Source: an uncultured Bacteroides sp. (GTDB lineage Bacteria; Bacteroidota; Bacteroidia; Cytophagales; Cyclobacteriaceae). From it: DNA of 64,000 nt. Within the stretch, counting starts at the first letter, position 1. Each line of letters begins with the position of its first letter. A model generated the notes under the pieces. The model saw only the letters and a list, made by a program, of their open reading frames with translations. It did no database searches and was not told the origin of the DNA. Positions 50,356-59,163 of this stretch are shown one piece after another. The stretch spans positions 496,001 through 560,000 of the forward strand of contig CABHOV010000046.1 of the NCBI GenBank assembly GCA_902168185.1, written 5' to 3'. Position numbers and translations under genes: made by a program.

Positions 50356-53094
50356 TTAAGTCTGTTTAACATTTACACGTGCGTGTGTATATACATTGAT
50401 CTGTGATTCATCCTTCAAGGTTGCCCATTCGGGGAGTTCGGAGCAAGGTATAGCCTTGATGCCGTATGGCACCGCTGCAACTCCATGTGGAATAGCAGTC
50501 GTTATCTTTACCGGTAAACTATATGTATGATGCCTTATATAAAATGTGAGCGGCTCATTTTCATGAAGTGCCAAGTTTGCTGCGTCTTCTGCGTGGATTA
50601 ATATATAGGGGCTTGGAATACGTTTTTCGACCGATGGCGACTTAGCGCTCAATTCTTCCGAGCCAAATATATGGTGGAGCGGAAGAATCCAAATATGATC
50701 TTCCAATGGTTTAAAGGCTTCGGGTATACCGTGAAAATATAGAACAGGCTTCGTTGCATCCGGCTCCAGTAATCGCAGGCCCGGATCACCCCCACGCAAT
50801 GGCCCTCCTACTGTTTCCTGATATTTATTAACGGACTGCACCGAGTTCCAACCCGGAGACCAGAAGAAAGGGATCATGGACGAAGGTGGTGCGCCACGAT
50901 AACCTTCCATTGTATAGGATAATGGTGAGTCAGCGTCTTCCGGTGGTTTCGGTTCGCTGACATTGTCTTTCGCATTCATCGAAGTACGACCGCTATAGCG
51001 GTGTGGCTCTCTGGGAATACGTTGCCCTGCTAATCTGAATTGAGGCGATGGCGTTATTGTATCTATACCGCGCAGCAAAGGTTCTTCATTGGCTATAGCC
51101 TGGGTTATATCCTCGAAATTCTTCCATGCATTTATTCGCATGTTGCCCATGGCTGCCCCTATATTTAGCAGCCAGCGCCAGCTTTCACTGATCACCTCGT
51201 TTGCTTCATATACCTGGAAGAAGCGTTGCGCTCTTCCTTCATTATTCACCAGGGTACCGTCGGATTCCGCAAATGTACCAGCCGGTATAATGATGTGCGC
51301 TTTTGACGAGGTGGCATGCATGGAATGATCCAATACAATTATATTCTTGCACGCAGCCAGAAATGCATCGACATCCGATTTATTTCCATGCCGGTATAGA
51401 TCGTTCTCCATTACAATTACGGTATGTGCATGTCCATTCATAACCGCATTGAAGGCAGCCTGAAGGCGATGCCCCCCCATCATGGCAAGGCCCATGGAGT
51501 TGCACTCAAGCATAGTATATACAAGGCCGGTCTGTTCGTTTCTCTTTTGCAAAGCCCAGGATATATTGGCAGCAGCCTTCATCACCGCATCGCTCTCACA
51601 GCCAGCACCGGAAATGATCACCGGCTCCTTCGCTGCCAATAATGCACGGGCAATTTGTTCTGCGAGTTGATATTGGTCATCAGTGAGATTTTCTACGACC
51701 GGCGAAGATTCATCCAGTATATGTGCTACCGCAAAACCGAGACGTGCAATATCATCAGGAGTAGCGCGATAGGTGGCGGCAGCCAGTTCATCCAGTTTGG
51801 TGGCGTGTATACTCGCTATATATAGCGGACCTTTTCTATCCTGTACGATGCCGCGAACCGCTGCATCATTCCATAGCGGTATATTTACCTGCACGGCTTG
51901 TGCCGATGGTTCCTGTTTAACAGACTGCCGAACGGCCAGCGCAAGTATAGGTGCCGTATTGGTTAAATCTTCTCCTAAAATAAAAACTGCATCAGCGGTT
52001 TCAACCTCTTTTGTAGAAGGAGTTCGTACCGGTCCTTCATTCAGAATTTTTACGGCTAATTCAGCAAGGTCATGTTCATTGTCTGAAACACCATGATAAA
52101 AATTATGTTCACCAACCAACGCCTTCAATGCAAAATTTGATTGCAGGGAAGCACGGGGTGAACCTATACCAATTACACCGGGTTGCTTCAAGAGTATAGA
52201 TAATTCATGGATGATCGTGGTGTGATCTACTTCCTGATGGCGCATCATCGGCTTGCGAATACGATCCTTTGCATTCACGAATTCATAGCCAAACCGTCCG
52301 CGGTCGCAGAGAAAGTAACCGTTAACTTCTCCATGATACCGGTTAGCAATCATGCGCAAAGAACCATAGCGCTCTCCGGCTATTGTATTGCAGCCTATAC
52401 TACAATGCTGGCAAACGGATGGTGCCATCGTCAGGTCCCACTTGCGCGTATAGTGTTGCTTCAGCGTCTTGTCGGTAAATACACCCGTAGGACAAACTTC
52501 CGCGAGATTGCCACTGAATTCACTTTCCAACACACCATCTTCCGCTCTGCCGAAGTATACATTATTCTTCGAGGCGAATACATCCAGGTCTTTACCTCCC
52601 GCATAGTCTTTATAGAACCTGACGCAACGGTAGCACTGGATGCAACGGTTCATCTCATGATTCAGAAACGGGCCGAGATATTGATTGGTATAGGTACGTT
52701 TCTTATACTTGAATTTCCTATAGTTATGACCAGTCATTACAGTCATGTCCTGTAAATGACAAGAACCACCTTCATCGCATACGGCACAATCATGCGGGTG
52801 ATTCGTCATCAGCCACCCAACAACCTGCTCTCTGAATTCCTTTGCATCGGGATCACTGATCGAGATGCGTTGATTGTTTGCAACAGGTTCCATACACGAC
52901 ATGATCAACCTGCCTTTGGTGTCGTTCTCGTCTTTATATACTTTCACCGCACATTGCCGGCATGCACCGACCGAACCCATCGCAGGGTGCCAGCAAAAAT
53001 ATGGAACGTCAAATCCCAGAGTAAGACAGGTCTCCAACAGGTTTTTACCAGTCGGGATTTCGTAAGGCTTATTATCGATGTATAGGATTGCCAT
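50356..53094 (-). CDS. nuoG: NADH-quinone oxidoreductase subunit G
   Basis: This 912-residue iron-sulphur subunit has an N-terminal ferredoxin-like [2Fe-2S] site (CWHPAMGSVGACRQC, MSCMEP), the His-ligated cluster segment (HPHDCAVCDEGGSCHLQD), a [4Fe-4S] segment (CIQCYRCVRFY, CPTGVF) and CQHCSIGC. A molybdopterin-oxidoreductase-like domain follows without a cofactor role. The C-terminal third contains a linker (about 700-790, rich in Pro/Ser) and a final beta domain (YILIHAEDAANLALHENEPL). It chains electrons from NuoE/F to NuoI. Confidence 0.95.
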   Translation of the reverse strand: MAILYIDNKPYEIPTGKNLLETCLTLGFDVPYFCWHPAMGSVGACRQCAVKVYKDENDTKGRLIMSCMEPVANNQRISISDPDAKEFREQVVGWLMTNHPHDCAVCDEGGSCHLQDMTVMTGHNYRKFKYKKRTYTNQYLGPFLNHEMNRCIQCYRCVRFYKDYAGGKDLDVFASKNNVYFGRAEDGVLESEFSGNLAEVCPTGVFTDKTLKQHYTRKWDLTMAPSVCQHCSIGCNTIAGERYGSLRMIANRYHGEVNGYFLCDRGRFGYEFVNAKDRIRKPMMRHQEVDHTTIIHELSILLKQPGVIGIGSPRASLQSNFALKALVGEHNFYHGVSDNEHDLAELAVKILNEGPVRTPSTKEVETADAVFILGEDLTNTAPILALAVRQSVKQEPSAQAVQVNIPLWNDAAVRGIVQDRKGPLYIASIHATKLDELAAATYRATPDDIARLGFAVAHILDESSPVVENLTDDQYQLAEQIARALLAAKEPVIISGAGCESDAVMKAAANISWALQKRNEQTGLVYTMLECNSMGLAMMGGHRLQAAFNAVMNGHAHTVIVMENDLYRHGNKSDVDAFLAACKNIIVLDHSMHATSSKAHIIIPAGTFAESDGTLVNNEGRAQRFFQVYEANEVISESWRWLLNIGAAMGNMRINAWKNFEDITQAIANEEPLLRGIDTITPSPQFRLAGQRIPREPHRYSGRTSMNAKDNVSEPKPPEDADSPLSYTMEGYRGAPPSSMIPFFWSPGWNSVQSVNKYQETVGGPLRGGDPGLRLLEPDATKPVLYFHGIPEAFKPLEDHIWILPLHHIFGSEELSAKSPSVEKRIPSPYILIHAEDAANLALHENEPLTFYIRHHTYSLPVKITTAIPHGVAAVPYGIKAIPCSELPEWATLKDESQINVYTHARVNVKQT

Positions 53095-53142
53095 GAATTT
53101 ACGTATCAGTTGATATACATGTCAGTGTGTACGTGTGATGAT

Positions 53143-54465
53143 TTAAAACTTAGATATATCGGTTATAAGTCGTTGCTTCCGTTCGGCCGGTAGCCCCTGC
53201 GCTAGTGTCTGCAATTCAGCTGCTATATACTGTTCAAAATCCGCACGAAAATATTTCAGCGCGCTTTGCAGCGGTTCCATTGCACCGGGTGCAAGCGCAC
53301 AGAATGTATTGCCCGGCCCTAAATATTTAGTATGAAAGTCCAATAGCTTCAAATCATTTTGTTCGCCATCGCCAGCTTCCAGCGATCGCAATATTTTTTC
53401 AATCCATGGTAAACCTTCGCGACATGGTGTACAAAAACCACACGACTCCTGTGCAAAGAATTGAATCAGGTTCCGAACAAAACCAACAACAGAGGTTTTA
53501 TCATCGAGTACAATCATGGTGCCTGTGCCCAGTCTGCTTCCGGCTGCTGCTATAGATGCATAATCCATTTTTACATCGAGGTGCTCCGTTACAAGAAAAT
53601 CTGTAGAGGCACCACCGGGTAATGCACCTCTGAATTTTAGTCCAGCTTGCATGCCGCCGGCATGTTCTTCCAGGAGTTCACGCATTGTTATCCCCATGGG
53701 CAACTCCCACAATCCCGGATGCTTTACCTTACCACTTACACCAAAGAGTTTTGTGCCTGCATCACTCGTGCGACTTAACTTCTGAAACCAATCTGCGCCT
53801 TTATTAATGATGTGCGGTATACAACTCAACGTCTCTACATTATTTACGATCGTGGGCTTACCGAACAAACCACTCACCTGCGGAAACGGTGGTTTCGCGC
53901 GAGGTGTAGCACGCTTCCCTTCGAGTGAATTCAGCAACGCAGTTTCTTCACCACACATATAGCGTCCTACTCCCGTATGCATATGCATTTCCAGATCAAA
54001 GCCTGAACCCAGTATATTTACTCCGAGGTATCCTGCATCATATGCTTCCTGCATCGCGAACCGAATGTTGCGTGCTGCTTCTTTATAAGCCCAGCGCAAA
54101 AAGATAAAGGAGGTATCGGCCTGAAGCGCAAAGGCCGATACAATCATCCCTTCGATTAATTGGTGTGGTGCACTCTCTAGTAACAAACGATCCTTGAAAG
54201 TGCCGGGCTCCATCTCATCGGCATTTACAATAAGGTATTTGGGTTTAGGAGCATCCATTGGAACGAAGCTCCATTTTAATCCGGTTGAAAAACCAGCTCC
54301 ACCTCGGCCACGCAAATTTGATTCCTTTACAACGGATTGGATACTGGCCGGAGTCATCTCCTTCAGCGCTTTCCTCACAGACTGATATCCTCCGGTTTGC
54401 TCATATTCGCGGAGCGTTAGCGGGCGGTGATCTTTGCGGATATGTTCTGTGAGTGGACGTTCCAT
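53143..54465 (-). CDS. nuoF: NADH-quinone oxidoreductase subunit F (NADH-binding)
   Basis: This 440-residue subunit binds NADH and FMN and one [4Fe-4S] cluster. Visible are GRGGAGFSTGLKWSF (NADH site), NADEMEPGTFKDR (FMN site), YMCGEETALLNSLEG and the cluster ligands CGFCTPCREG plus Cys in NTFCALAPGA. Presence of NuoE and NuoF shows that this complex uses NADH directly. It follows nuoE after a 112-base spacer that contains a palindromic repeat. Confidence 0.97.
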   Translation of the reverse strand: MERPLTEHIRKDHRPLTLREYEQTGGYQSVRKALKEMTPASIQSVVKESNLRGRGGAGFSTGLKWSFVPMDAPKPKYLIVNADEMEPGTFKDRLLLESAPHQLIEGMIVSAFALQADTSFIFLRWAYKEAARNIRFAMQEAYDAGYLGVNILGSGFDLEMHMHTGVGRYMCGEETALLNSLEGKRATPRAKPPFPQVSGLFGKPTIVNNVETLSCIPHIINKGADWFQKLSRTSDAGTKLFGVSGKVKHPGLWELPMGITMRELLEEHAGGMQAGLKFRGALPGGASTDFLVTEHLDVKMDYASIAAAGSRLGTGTMIVLDDKTSVVGFVRNLIQFFAQESCGFCTPCREGLPWIEKILRSLEAGDGEQNDLKLLDFHTKYLGPGNTFCALAPGAMEPLQSALKYFRADFEQYIAAELQTLAQGLPAERKQRLITDISKF

Positions 54466-54497
54466 AGCGTTCCGTTTTTTATACTATATTTTAGTTG

Positions 54498-54571
54498 GCC
54501 TCATCCCAAACCCTTCTCCAAAGGAGAAGGGCTTTTAAAGTCCCTCGCCTTGGGAGGATTTTGGGTGAGGC
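54498..54571. repeat. REP-like nested palindromic element in the nuoE-nuoF spacer
   Basis: The outer arms are GCCTCATCCCAAA (54498-54510) and TTTGGGTGAGGC (54560-54571). Between them lies a perfect 9-bp hairpin, CCCTTCTCC/GGAGAAGGG (54511-54519 with 54523-54531), and a second smaller one (TCCC/GGGA, about 54541-54555). The wording CCTCA-CCC-AAACCC-CTCTCC is typical of dispersed palindromes in Bacteroidota genomes. It may stabilise or attenuate the nuo message. Only one copy is in the window. Confidence 0.7.
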
Positions 54572-54577
54572 TATATA

Positions 54578-55042
54578 TCAAGTATATCTATTCAAAATAT
54601 CATCTAGTTGGTCAATGGTTACATCACGGTAAAGATCGTGGTCGATCATGAGTGCGGGAGCGTGATCGCAAGTGCCGAGACAAGGATTGGGTAATAGCGT
54701 AAAGCGACTGTCGCGAGTGGTCTCACCATAATTAATTTCCAGACGCTGCATTACCGCATCGCGGATATTCTCATATCCCATTACCCAACACGATATACTA
54801 TCACACAGCAATACTATGTGTCGACCCACAGGCTTCCTATAGATCATATTATAGAATGTAGCCACGGAGTCAAGCTCCTCTGCCGACATATCGAGGTGTG
54901 CCGCAATTTCCTTCAGACTTTCGTCTGAGATCCAACGGCGATGTTCCTGTACAATTTTGAGCGCTTCAATGCAAGCCGCTTTTTTATAGGGAACAACTTT
55001 TACCGCTTCATCTATTTCATGCACTTCTTCGAGCGTAAGCAT
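54578..55042 (-). CDS. nuoE: NADH-quinone oxidoreductase subunit E
   Basis: This 154-residue subunit is a thioredoxin-fold [2Fe-2S] protein. Its ligands have the right spacing, CDSISC (C-x4-C) and CLGTC (C-x3-C). The N-terminal helix bundle includes ALKIVQEHRRWISDESL and VATFYNMIY. It pairs with NuoF at the NADH site. Confidence 0.95.
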   Translation of the reverse strand: MLTLEEVHEIDEAVKVVPYKKAACIEALKIVQEHRRWISDESLKEIAAHLDMSAEELDSVATFYNMIYRKPVGRHIVLLCDSISCWVMGYENIRDAVMQRLEINYGETTRDSRFTLLPNPCLGTCDHAPALMIDHDLYRDVTIDQLDDILNRYT

Positions 55043-55106
55043 TGGTATGTATTTACGTTTTGATATAGTATATTCAATAACCGTGATCTATATCACGACA
55101 TCGCAT

Positions 55107-56855
55107 TCATCGATCAATATCCGCCAGGACATAATCCATTGCTCCCAGTATACTCAGCATATCCGCTACTGTATATCCTTTACTGATATAGGGCAGCATT
55201 TGCATGTGGGGAAATGAGGGAGTTCGCACGCGTACGCGATACGGTGATGTGTTCCCGTCACTGACTGCGTAATAACTATTGGCACCTTTCGTTGCTTCTA
55301 CACAACTCATGGCCTCACCGGCAGGTATAACAGGCCCCCAACTCACACCGAGAAAATGTGTGATGAGTGTTTCGATATCCTGCATGGTATGTTTCTTCAC
55401 AGGAGGCGTGGTAAGCGGATGGTCCGCTTTATACTCTCCTTCCGGCATATACTTCCAGCATTGCTCGATGATGCGCAGGCTTTGTCGCATTTCTTCAACG
55501 CGTACAACGGCTCTATCATAGCAATCTCCGTTATGTGCTATCGGTATATCAAAATCGAATTTATCATAACCGGAATACGGCTGTTTTTTCCGGAAGTCCC
55601 AATCGAAACCACAAGCGCGAAGTCCGGGCCCGGTAACGCCCCACTCTATAGCTTCTTCTTTTGTAAATATGCCGATGCCGACAGTACGCGCTTTGAAGAT
55701 GCTGTTCTTCATCACCATCGCATCGTATTCGCGTAATCGCTTTGGGAAATAATCAATGAAATTCTTAACCACTACATCCCAGCCTTTCGGAAGATCCTGT
55801 GCTACACCGCCTATACGAAACCAGTTGGGATGCATGCGTCCTCCACAAATCGCTTCTACTATATCAAATATTTTTTCTCGGTCGGTAAACATATAGAAGA
55901 CCGGAGACAACTGTCCTATATCCTGCGCAAAGGTTCCGTACCATACCAGGTGACTCGCTATACGGAACAGTTCACACATCATCACGCGAATTACATTGGC
56001 GCGCTCAGGGATCTCTATACCTGCGAGCTTTTCTACAGCAAGCAGATACGCCAGGTTATTATTTACACCCCCTAAATAATCTACGCGATCGGTATAGGGT
56101 ATATAGGTATGCCACGATTGTCGCTCCGCCATTTTTTCTGCCCCGCGATGATGGAAGCCTATATCTGGCACAGCATCGACTATATCTTCACCATCAAGCT
56201 GCAACACGATCCGTAATACGCCATGTGTACCAGGGTGCTGCGGACCAATGTTTAGAAACATAAAATCAGAATCTTCACTGTGCGTTGCCAGTCCCCAGTC
56301 TTCGGGACGGAACTGCAACGCTGCCTGCTCTCGATCCTGCTTTTCATCGAACAAGCGAAATGGTCCCATCTCTGTAGCACGTGCGGGGTGCTCTTTTCGT
56401 AATGGATTTCCCTGCCACGTTTCCGGCATTAAAATTCTTCGCAGGTGCGGATGTCCTTCGAAGCGAATACCAAACATGTCGAACACTTCACGTTCATACC
56501 AGTTTGCATTGGCCCACAGTTTCGTAATGCTCGGCACCGTAGGAAACTCTCCACGCAGTGCAATCTTCAGTCTGATAAAACTGTTTCGCTCAAATGAAAA
56601 AAGATGGTATAGCAATGTAAAATTGTCCGAAGGATAATCCAGATCTTTTTTACGACTGCGTTCATCAATCGCGGAAAGATCAAACAATAATATATAGGGT
56701 CGTTCAATTTCTGTCTTCAGGTATAGCAGTACATCTTTTACTTTATTCAATGCCAGCCATAGTGTCGTAATACCATCTTTAGCCGGCTGAGACACGAAAG
56801 ATGACTCTCCGAATTTTTGTTTCAGGCGTTCTGTTGGATCAAGCGTTGTTTCCAT
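55107..56855 (-). CDS. nuoCD: NADH-quinone oxidoreductase fused subunits C and D
   Basis: This 582-residue fusion has the NuoC domain at about 1-175 ([20 protein letters not shown]) and the NuoD domain at about 195-582 ([46 protein letters not shown]). The NuoD C-terminus ends [15 protein letters not shown], with the usual Asp-x-Asp-Arg. NuoD lines the quinone pocket with NuoB. C-D fusions are also known in enterobacteria. It starts 23 bases after nuoB. Confidence 0.96.
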   Translation of the reverse strand: METTLDPTERLKQKFGESSFVSQPAKDGITTLWLALNKVKDVLLYLKTEIERPYILLFDLSAIDERSRKKDLDYPSDNFTLLYHLFSFERNSFIRLKIALRGEFPTVPSITKLWANANWYEREVFDMFGIRFEGHPHLRRILMPETWQGNPLRKEHPARATEMGPFRLFDEKQDREQAALQFRPEDWGLATHSEDSDFMFLNIGPQHPGTHGVLRIVLQLDGEDIVDAVPDIGFHHRGAEKMAERQSWHTYIPYTDRVDYLGGVNNNLAYLLAVEKLAGIEIPERANVIRVMMCELFRIASHLVWYGTFAQDIGQLSPVFYMFTDREKIFDIVEAICGGRMHPNWFRIGGVAQDLPKGWDVVVKNFIDYFPKRLREYDAMVMKNSIFKARTVGIGIFTKEEAIEWGVTGPGLRACGFDWDFRKKQPYSGYDKFDFDIPIAHNGDCYDRAVVRVEEMRQSLRIIEQCWKYMPEGEYKADHPLTTPPVKKHTMQDIETLITHFLGVSWGPVIPAGEAMSCVEATKGANSYYAVSDGNTSPYRVRVRTPSFPHMQMLPYISKGYTVADMLSILGAMDYVLADIDR

Positions 56856-56878
56856 AGTTACGTGCTATAGCAATGAAC

Positions 56879-57517
56879 CTATATTTCTTCCGGAGTTCGG
56901 AATGTTACCATTTGTTGCCGCTGCTCACGCTTCGTTTCTTTTACTGAAATCTTTTCAGGACGTATCACGCCTTGCTCGCCAATGACCCAGCTGAGTGGGC
57001 GCTGTTCTTTACCTACGCTTTTCGAGAGCAGTACAAGTCCTTCCATAAATGCATCTGGTCTCGGAGGACAACCGGGTACATATACATCTACCGGCATAAA
57101 TTTATCTACGCCCTGTACCACACTATATATATCATACATGCCTCCTGAATTTGCACATGACCCCATGGAGATCACCCAGCGCGGTTCCATCATTTGCTCA
57201 TACAAACGTTTAATTACCGGGGCCATTTTTATAAATACAGTTCCGGCTATAATCATGACGTCTGCTTCACGTGGTGTACCACGAATTACTTCGGCACCAA
57301 AACGTGCTACATCATATTTAGGCGTCATGCTGGTGGCCATCTCTACAAAGCAACACGACAAGCCAAAGTGAAAGGGCCACAGCGAATTTTTTCTTCCCCA
57401 TGCCACCAGGCTTTGCACACTCGTAAGCATGACGCTTTGTTGTACAGCTTCTTCCATTGAGCTCGTTCCCTTTACGGCTTCAGCGGAACCATTCGTATGC
57501 GAGAGCCACCAGTTCAT
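56879..57517 (-). CDS. nuoB: NADH-quinone oxidoreductase subunit B
   Basis: This 212-residue subunit holds the terminal [4Fe-4S] cluster N2. The tandem cysteines are in [10 protein letters not shown] and the other ligands in [11 protein letters not shown] and [11 protein letters not shown]. The N-terminal extension of about 45 residues and the C-terminal tail after VIRPEKISV make it longer than the E. coli core. Its ATG overlaps the nuoA stop by 4 bases. Confidence 0.96.
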   Translation of the reverse strand: MNWWLSHTNGSAEAVKGTSSMEEAVQQSVMLTSVQSLVAWGRKNSLWPFHFGLSCCFVEMATSMTPKYDVARFGAEVIRGTPREADVMIIAGTVFIKMAPVIKRLYEQMMEPRWVISMGSCANSGGMYDIYSVVQGVDKFMPVDVYVPGCPPRPDAFMEGLVLLSKSVGKEQRPLSWVIGEQGVIRPEKISVKETKREQRQQMVTFRTPEEI

Positions 57518-57942
57518 GTTGTTTGCTTGGTTATGCGTTTATAGGCCTTCAATATTTTCTTTCCATCCGGACCAAAGTCCAATGCACCGGCACGCCACTC
57601 ATATATAAGTACGACTACCAGGAGTATAATAAATACAATGACACCGGCATATCCATACCAGCCCAGCTCGCGAAATGCTATAGCCCAGGAGAAAATAAAT
57701 ATAGTCTCCACATCAAAAATGACGAAGAGCATGGCTACGAGATAAAACTGAGAAGAGAAACGGATGCGCGCAGAACCTGCGCTAAGTATACCACCTTCGT
57801 ATGGATCGTTGGTGGCACGCTCGTTATGACGTTGTCCTAACACGTACGAAAGTCCGAGCATGACGCCTACCAGACTTAGTACGATCATTCCGTATAGGAA
57901 TAAAGGCCAAAGCGGAACACTATTTTCAGTTGGAGTATCCAA
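57514..57942 (-). CDS. nuoA: NADH-quinone oxidoreductase subunit A
   Basis: First gene of the operon. Three helices and [19 protein letters not shown] with [15 protein letters not shown] identify NuoA. The frame has no ATG before the first helix. Options are TTG at 57942 (142 residues, used here), TTG at 58005 (163 residues) or ATG at 57888, which would cut into helix 1. NuoA is usually near 120-140 residues, so the TTG at 57942 fits best. A possible -7 region (ACTTCTTTG) lies around 58007-58015, just behind the CBS-gene terminator. Confidence 0.85.
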   Translation of the reverse strand: MDTPTENSVPLWPLFLYGMIVLSLVGVMLGLSYVLGQRHNERATNDPYEGGILSAGSARIRFSSQFYLVAMLFVIFDVETIFIFSWAIAFRELGWYGYAGVIVFIILLVVVLIYEWRAGALDFGPDGKKILKAYKRITKQTT

Positions 57943-58022
57943 CGTAGTGGCTTTAAAGAACCTTAAACCGAATACTTTTACTTTATGCCGGTAAGAACAG
58001 CACAAAGAAGTGCAAAAGAAAA

Positions 58023-58044
58023 CGCGAGTAATTCACTACTCGCG
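58023..58044 (-). terminator. Terminator after the CBS-domain gene
   Basis: A perfect 8-bp stem, CGCGAGTA (58023-58030) and TACTCGCG (58037-58044), lies 12 bases past the CBS-gene stop. On the minus strand it is followed by TTTTCTTTT. It separates that gene from the nuo operon. Confidence 0.75.
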
Positions 58045-58055
58045 CTATGTCATTC

Positions 58056-58496
58056 TTACTGATGATGACCTGTGATATAGAATTCCAGGTCTTCGATGAT
58101 TCCCCGTTGTTCATCCATAATGTAACGAACAACGTCACCGATCGAGATCATACCAACGAGCTCCCCATCATCTACTACCGGTAGATGGCGGATGAAACGA
58201 TTGGTCATTGTTTTCATACAATCTTCGATGCTGTTATCAGGAGATACAGTAACGGGATTTTCCGTCATGATCTCTCCTATCAATGTGTCTTTCGAAGATT
58301 TACCTTTCAGGATTAATTTACGTGCATAATCACGCTCTGTGAAAATGCCGAGTAATTTTCCATACGCATCGGTGATCAAAAGTCCACCGATATTTTTGAG
58401 TGACATTAGCTCGATAGCCTTATAGACTGTTACCGTGGGTGCAACGGAAAAGACAACATTTCCCTTGCCCTGAAGGATGTTTCTAACTTTTCCCAT
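58056..58496 (-). CDS. Twin CBS-domain protein
   Basis: The start at ATG 58496 (MGKVRNILQGKG) gives 146 residues. An ATG 15 codons earlier is unlike the family. Two CBS motifs fill the protein (VYKAIELMSLKNIGGLLI..GIFTERDYARK and IEDCMKTMTNRFIRHLPVV..GMISIGDVVRYI). Such stand-alone pairs bind adenosine nucleotides and act as energy or redox sensors. It lies directly upstream of complex I genes but is separated from them by a terminator. Confidence 0.88.
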   Translation of the reverse strand: MGKVRNILQGKGNVVFSVAPTVTVYKAIELMSLKNIGGLLITDAYGKLLGIFTERDYARKLILKGKSSKDTLIGEIMTENPVTVSPDNSIEDCMKTMTNRFIRHLPVVDDGELVGMISIGDVVRYIMDEQRGIIEDLEFYITGHHQ

Positions 58497-58541
58497 ACGA
58501 GTGTCTGTTTGATTGGAGTAATTGAAGATAACACTTTTCAA

Positions 58542-59142
58542 CAGACTAATGCAAGCGATTGAAGTATAAAAATTTCAATCTTTTAAAGTATATGGCCTGA
58601 ATAACGTCCAATCACACTTTATACTTTTTAGCGGTTCAACGTAAAGCTATACTGTATTTATATAGCACAATATATCTATGTTCAAACTATTACCTTCGCT
58701 CTGATTTACTTTTCTTTGGTAAAACCAGAACCGCAATCGCACTTGTCCTTTTGCAGGAGCCTTTCGTGTTTTCATATACCGCAACGAAAGGTATATCTCC
58801 GTTGTCCACAATGCTTGTTCTCTATACCTGCGGTGCTACAAGCATTGTAACTTAATCATTACAGACTGTCCTTTGTGTTAGGCTGATACCTGACGTGCGC
58901 GAAGTTATTAAGTCTACCTCGGTATAATCTACAAAGTATAAATGTAAGTCATGAGCTGAGCTTATATGACAAGGCTTACGTTCTGTCTTTTCGTATGACG
59001 GGATATACCCTATATTTTACAACATGAAAAAGTATAGATATAAAGTGAAAGTGCAATACTAAAAGCCTGATTGTAAGAAATCTGTTTGTTAGTCTAAAAA
59101 CCTTTACTCAAAATCTTCTTTTATTTAACAATCTCACCGACA
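58542..59142. other. 600-base non-coding gap with three hairpins
   Basis: No credible ORF. Three stem-loops lie in a row: CCTTTCGT/ACGAAAGG (58760-58767 with 58784-58791), a perfect 11-bp stem ACAATGCTTGT/ACAAGCATTGT (58808-58818 with 58838-58848), and GTAAGTCAT/ATGAC..CTTAC (58944-58952 with 58966-58979). The first two have complementary six-base loop segments (ACCGCA and TGCGGT). A structured RNA, possibly the long leader of the VWA gene, is plausible. Direction of transcription is not known. Confidence 0.4.
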
Positions 59143-59163
59143 TTGCAGCGTTTATTACTGCAC

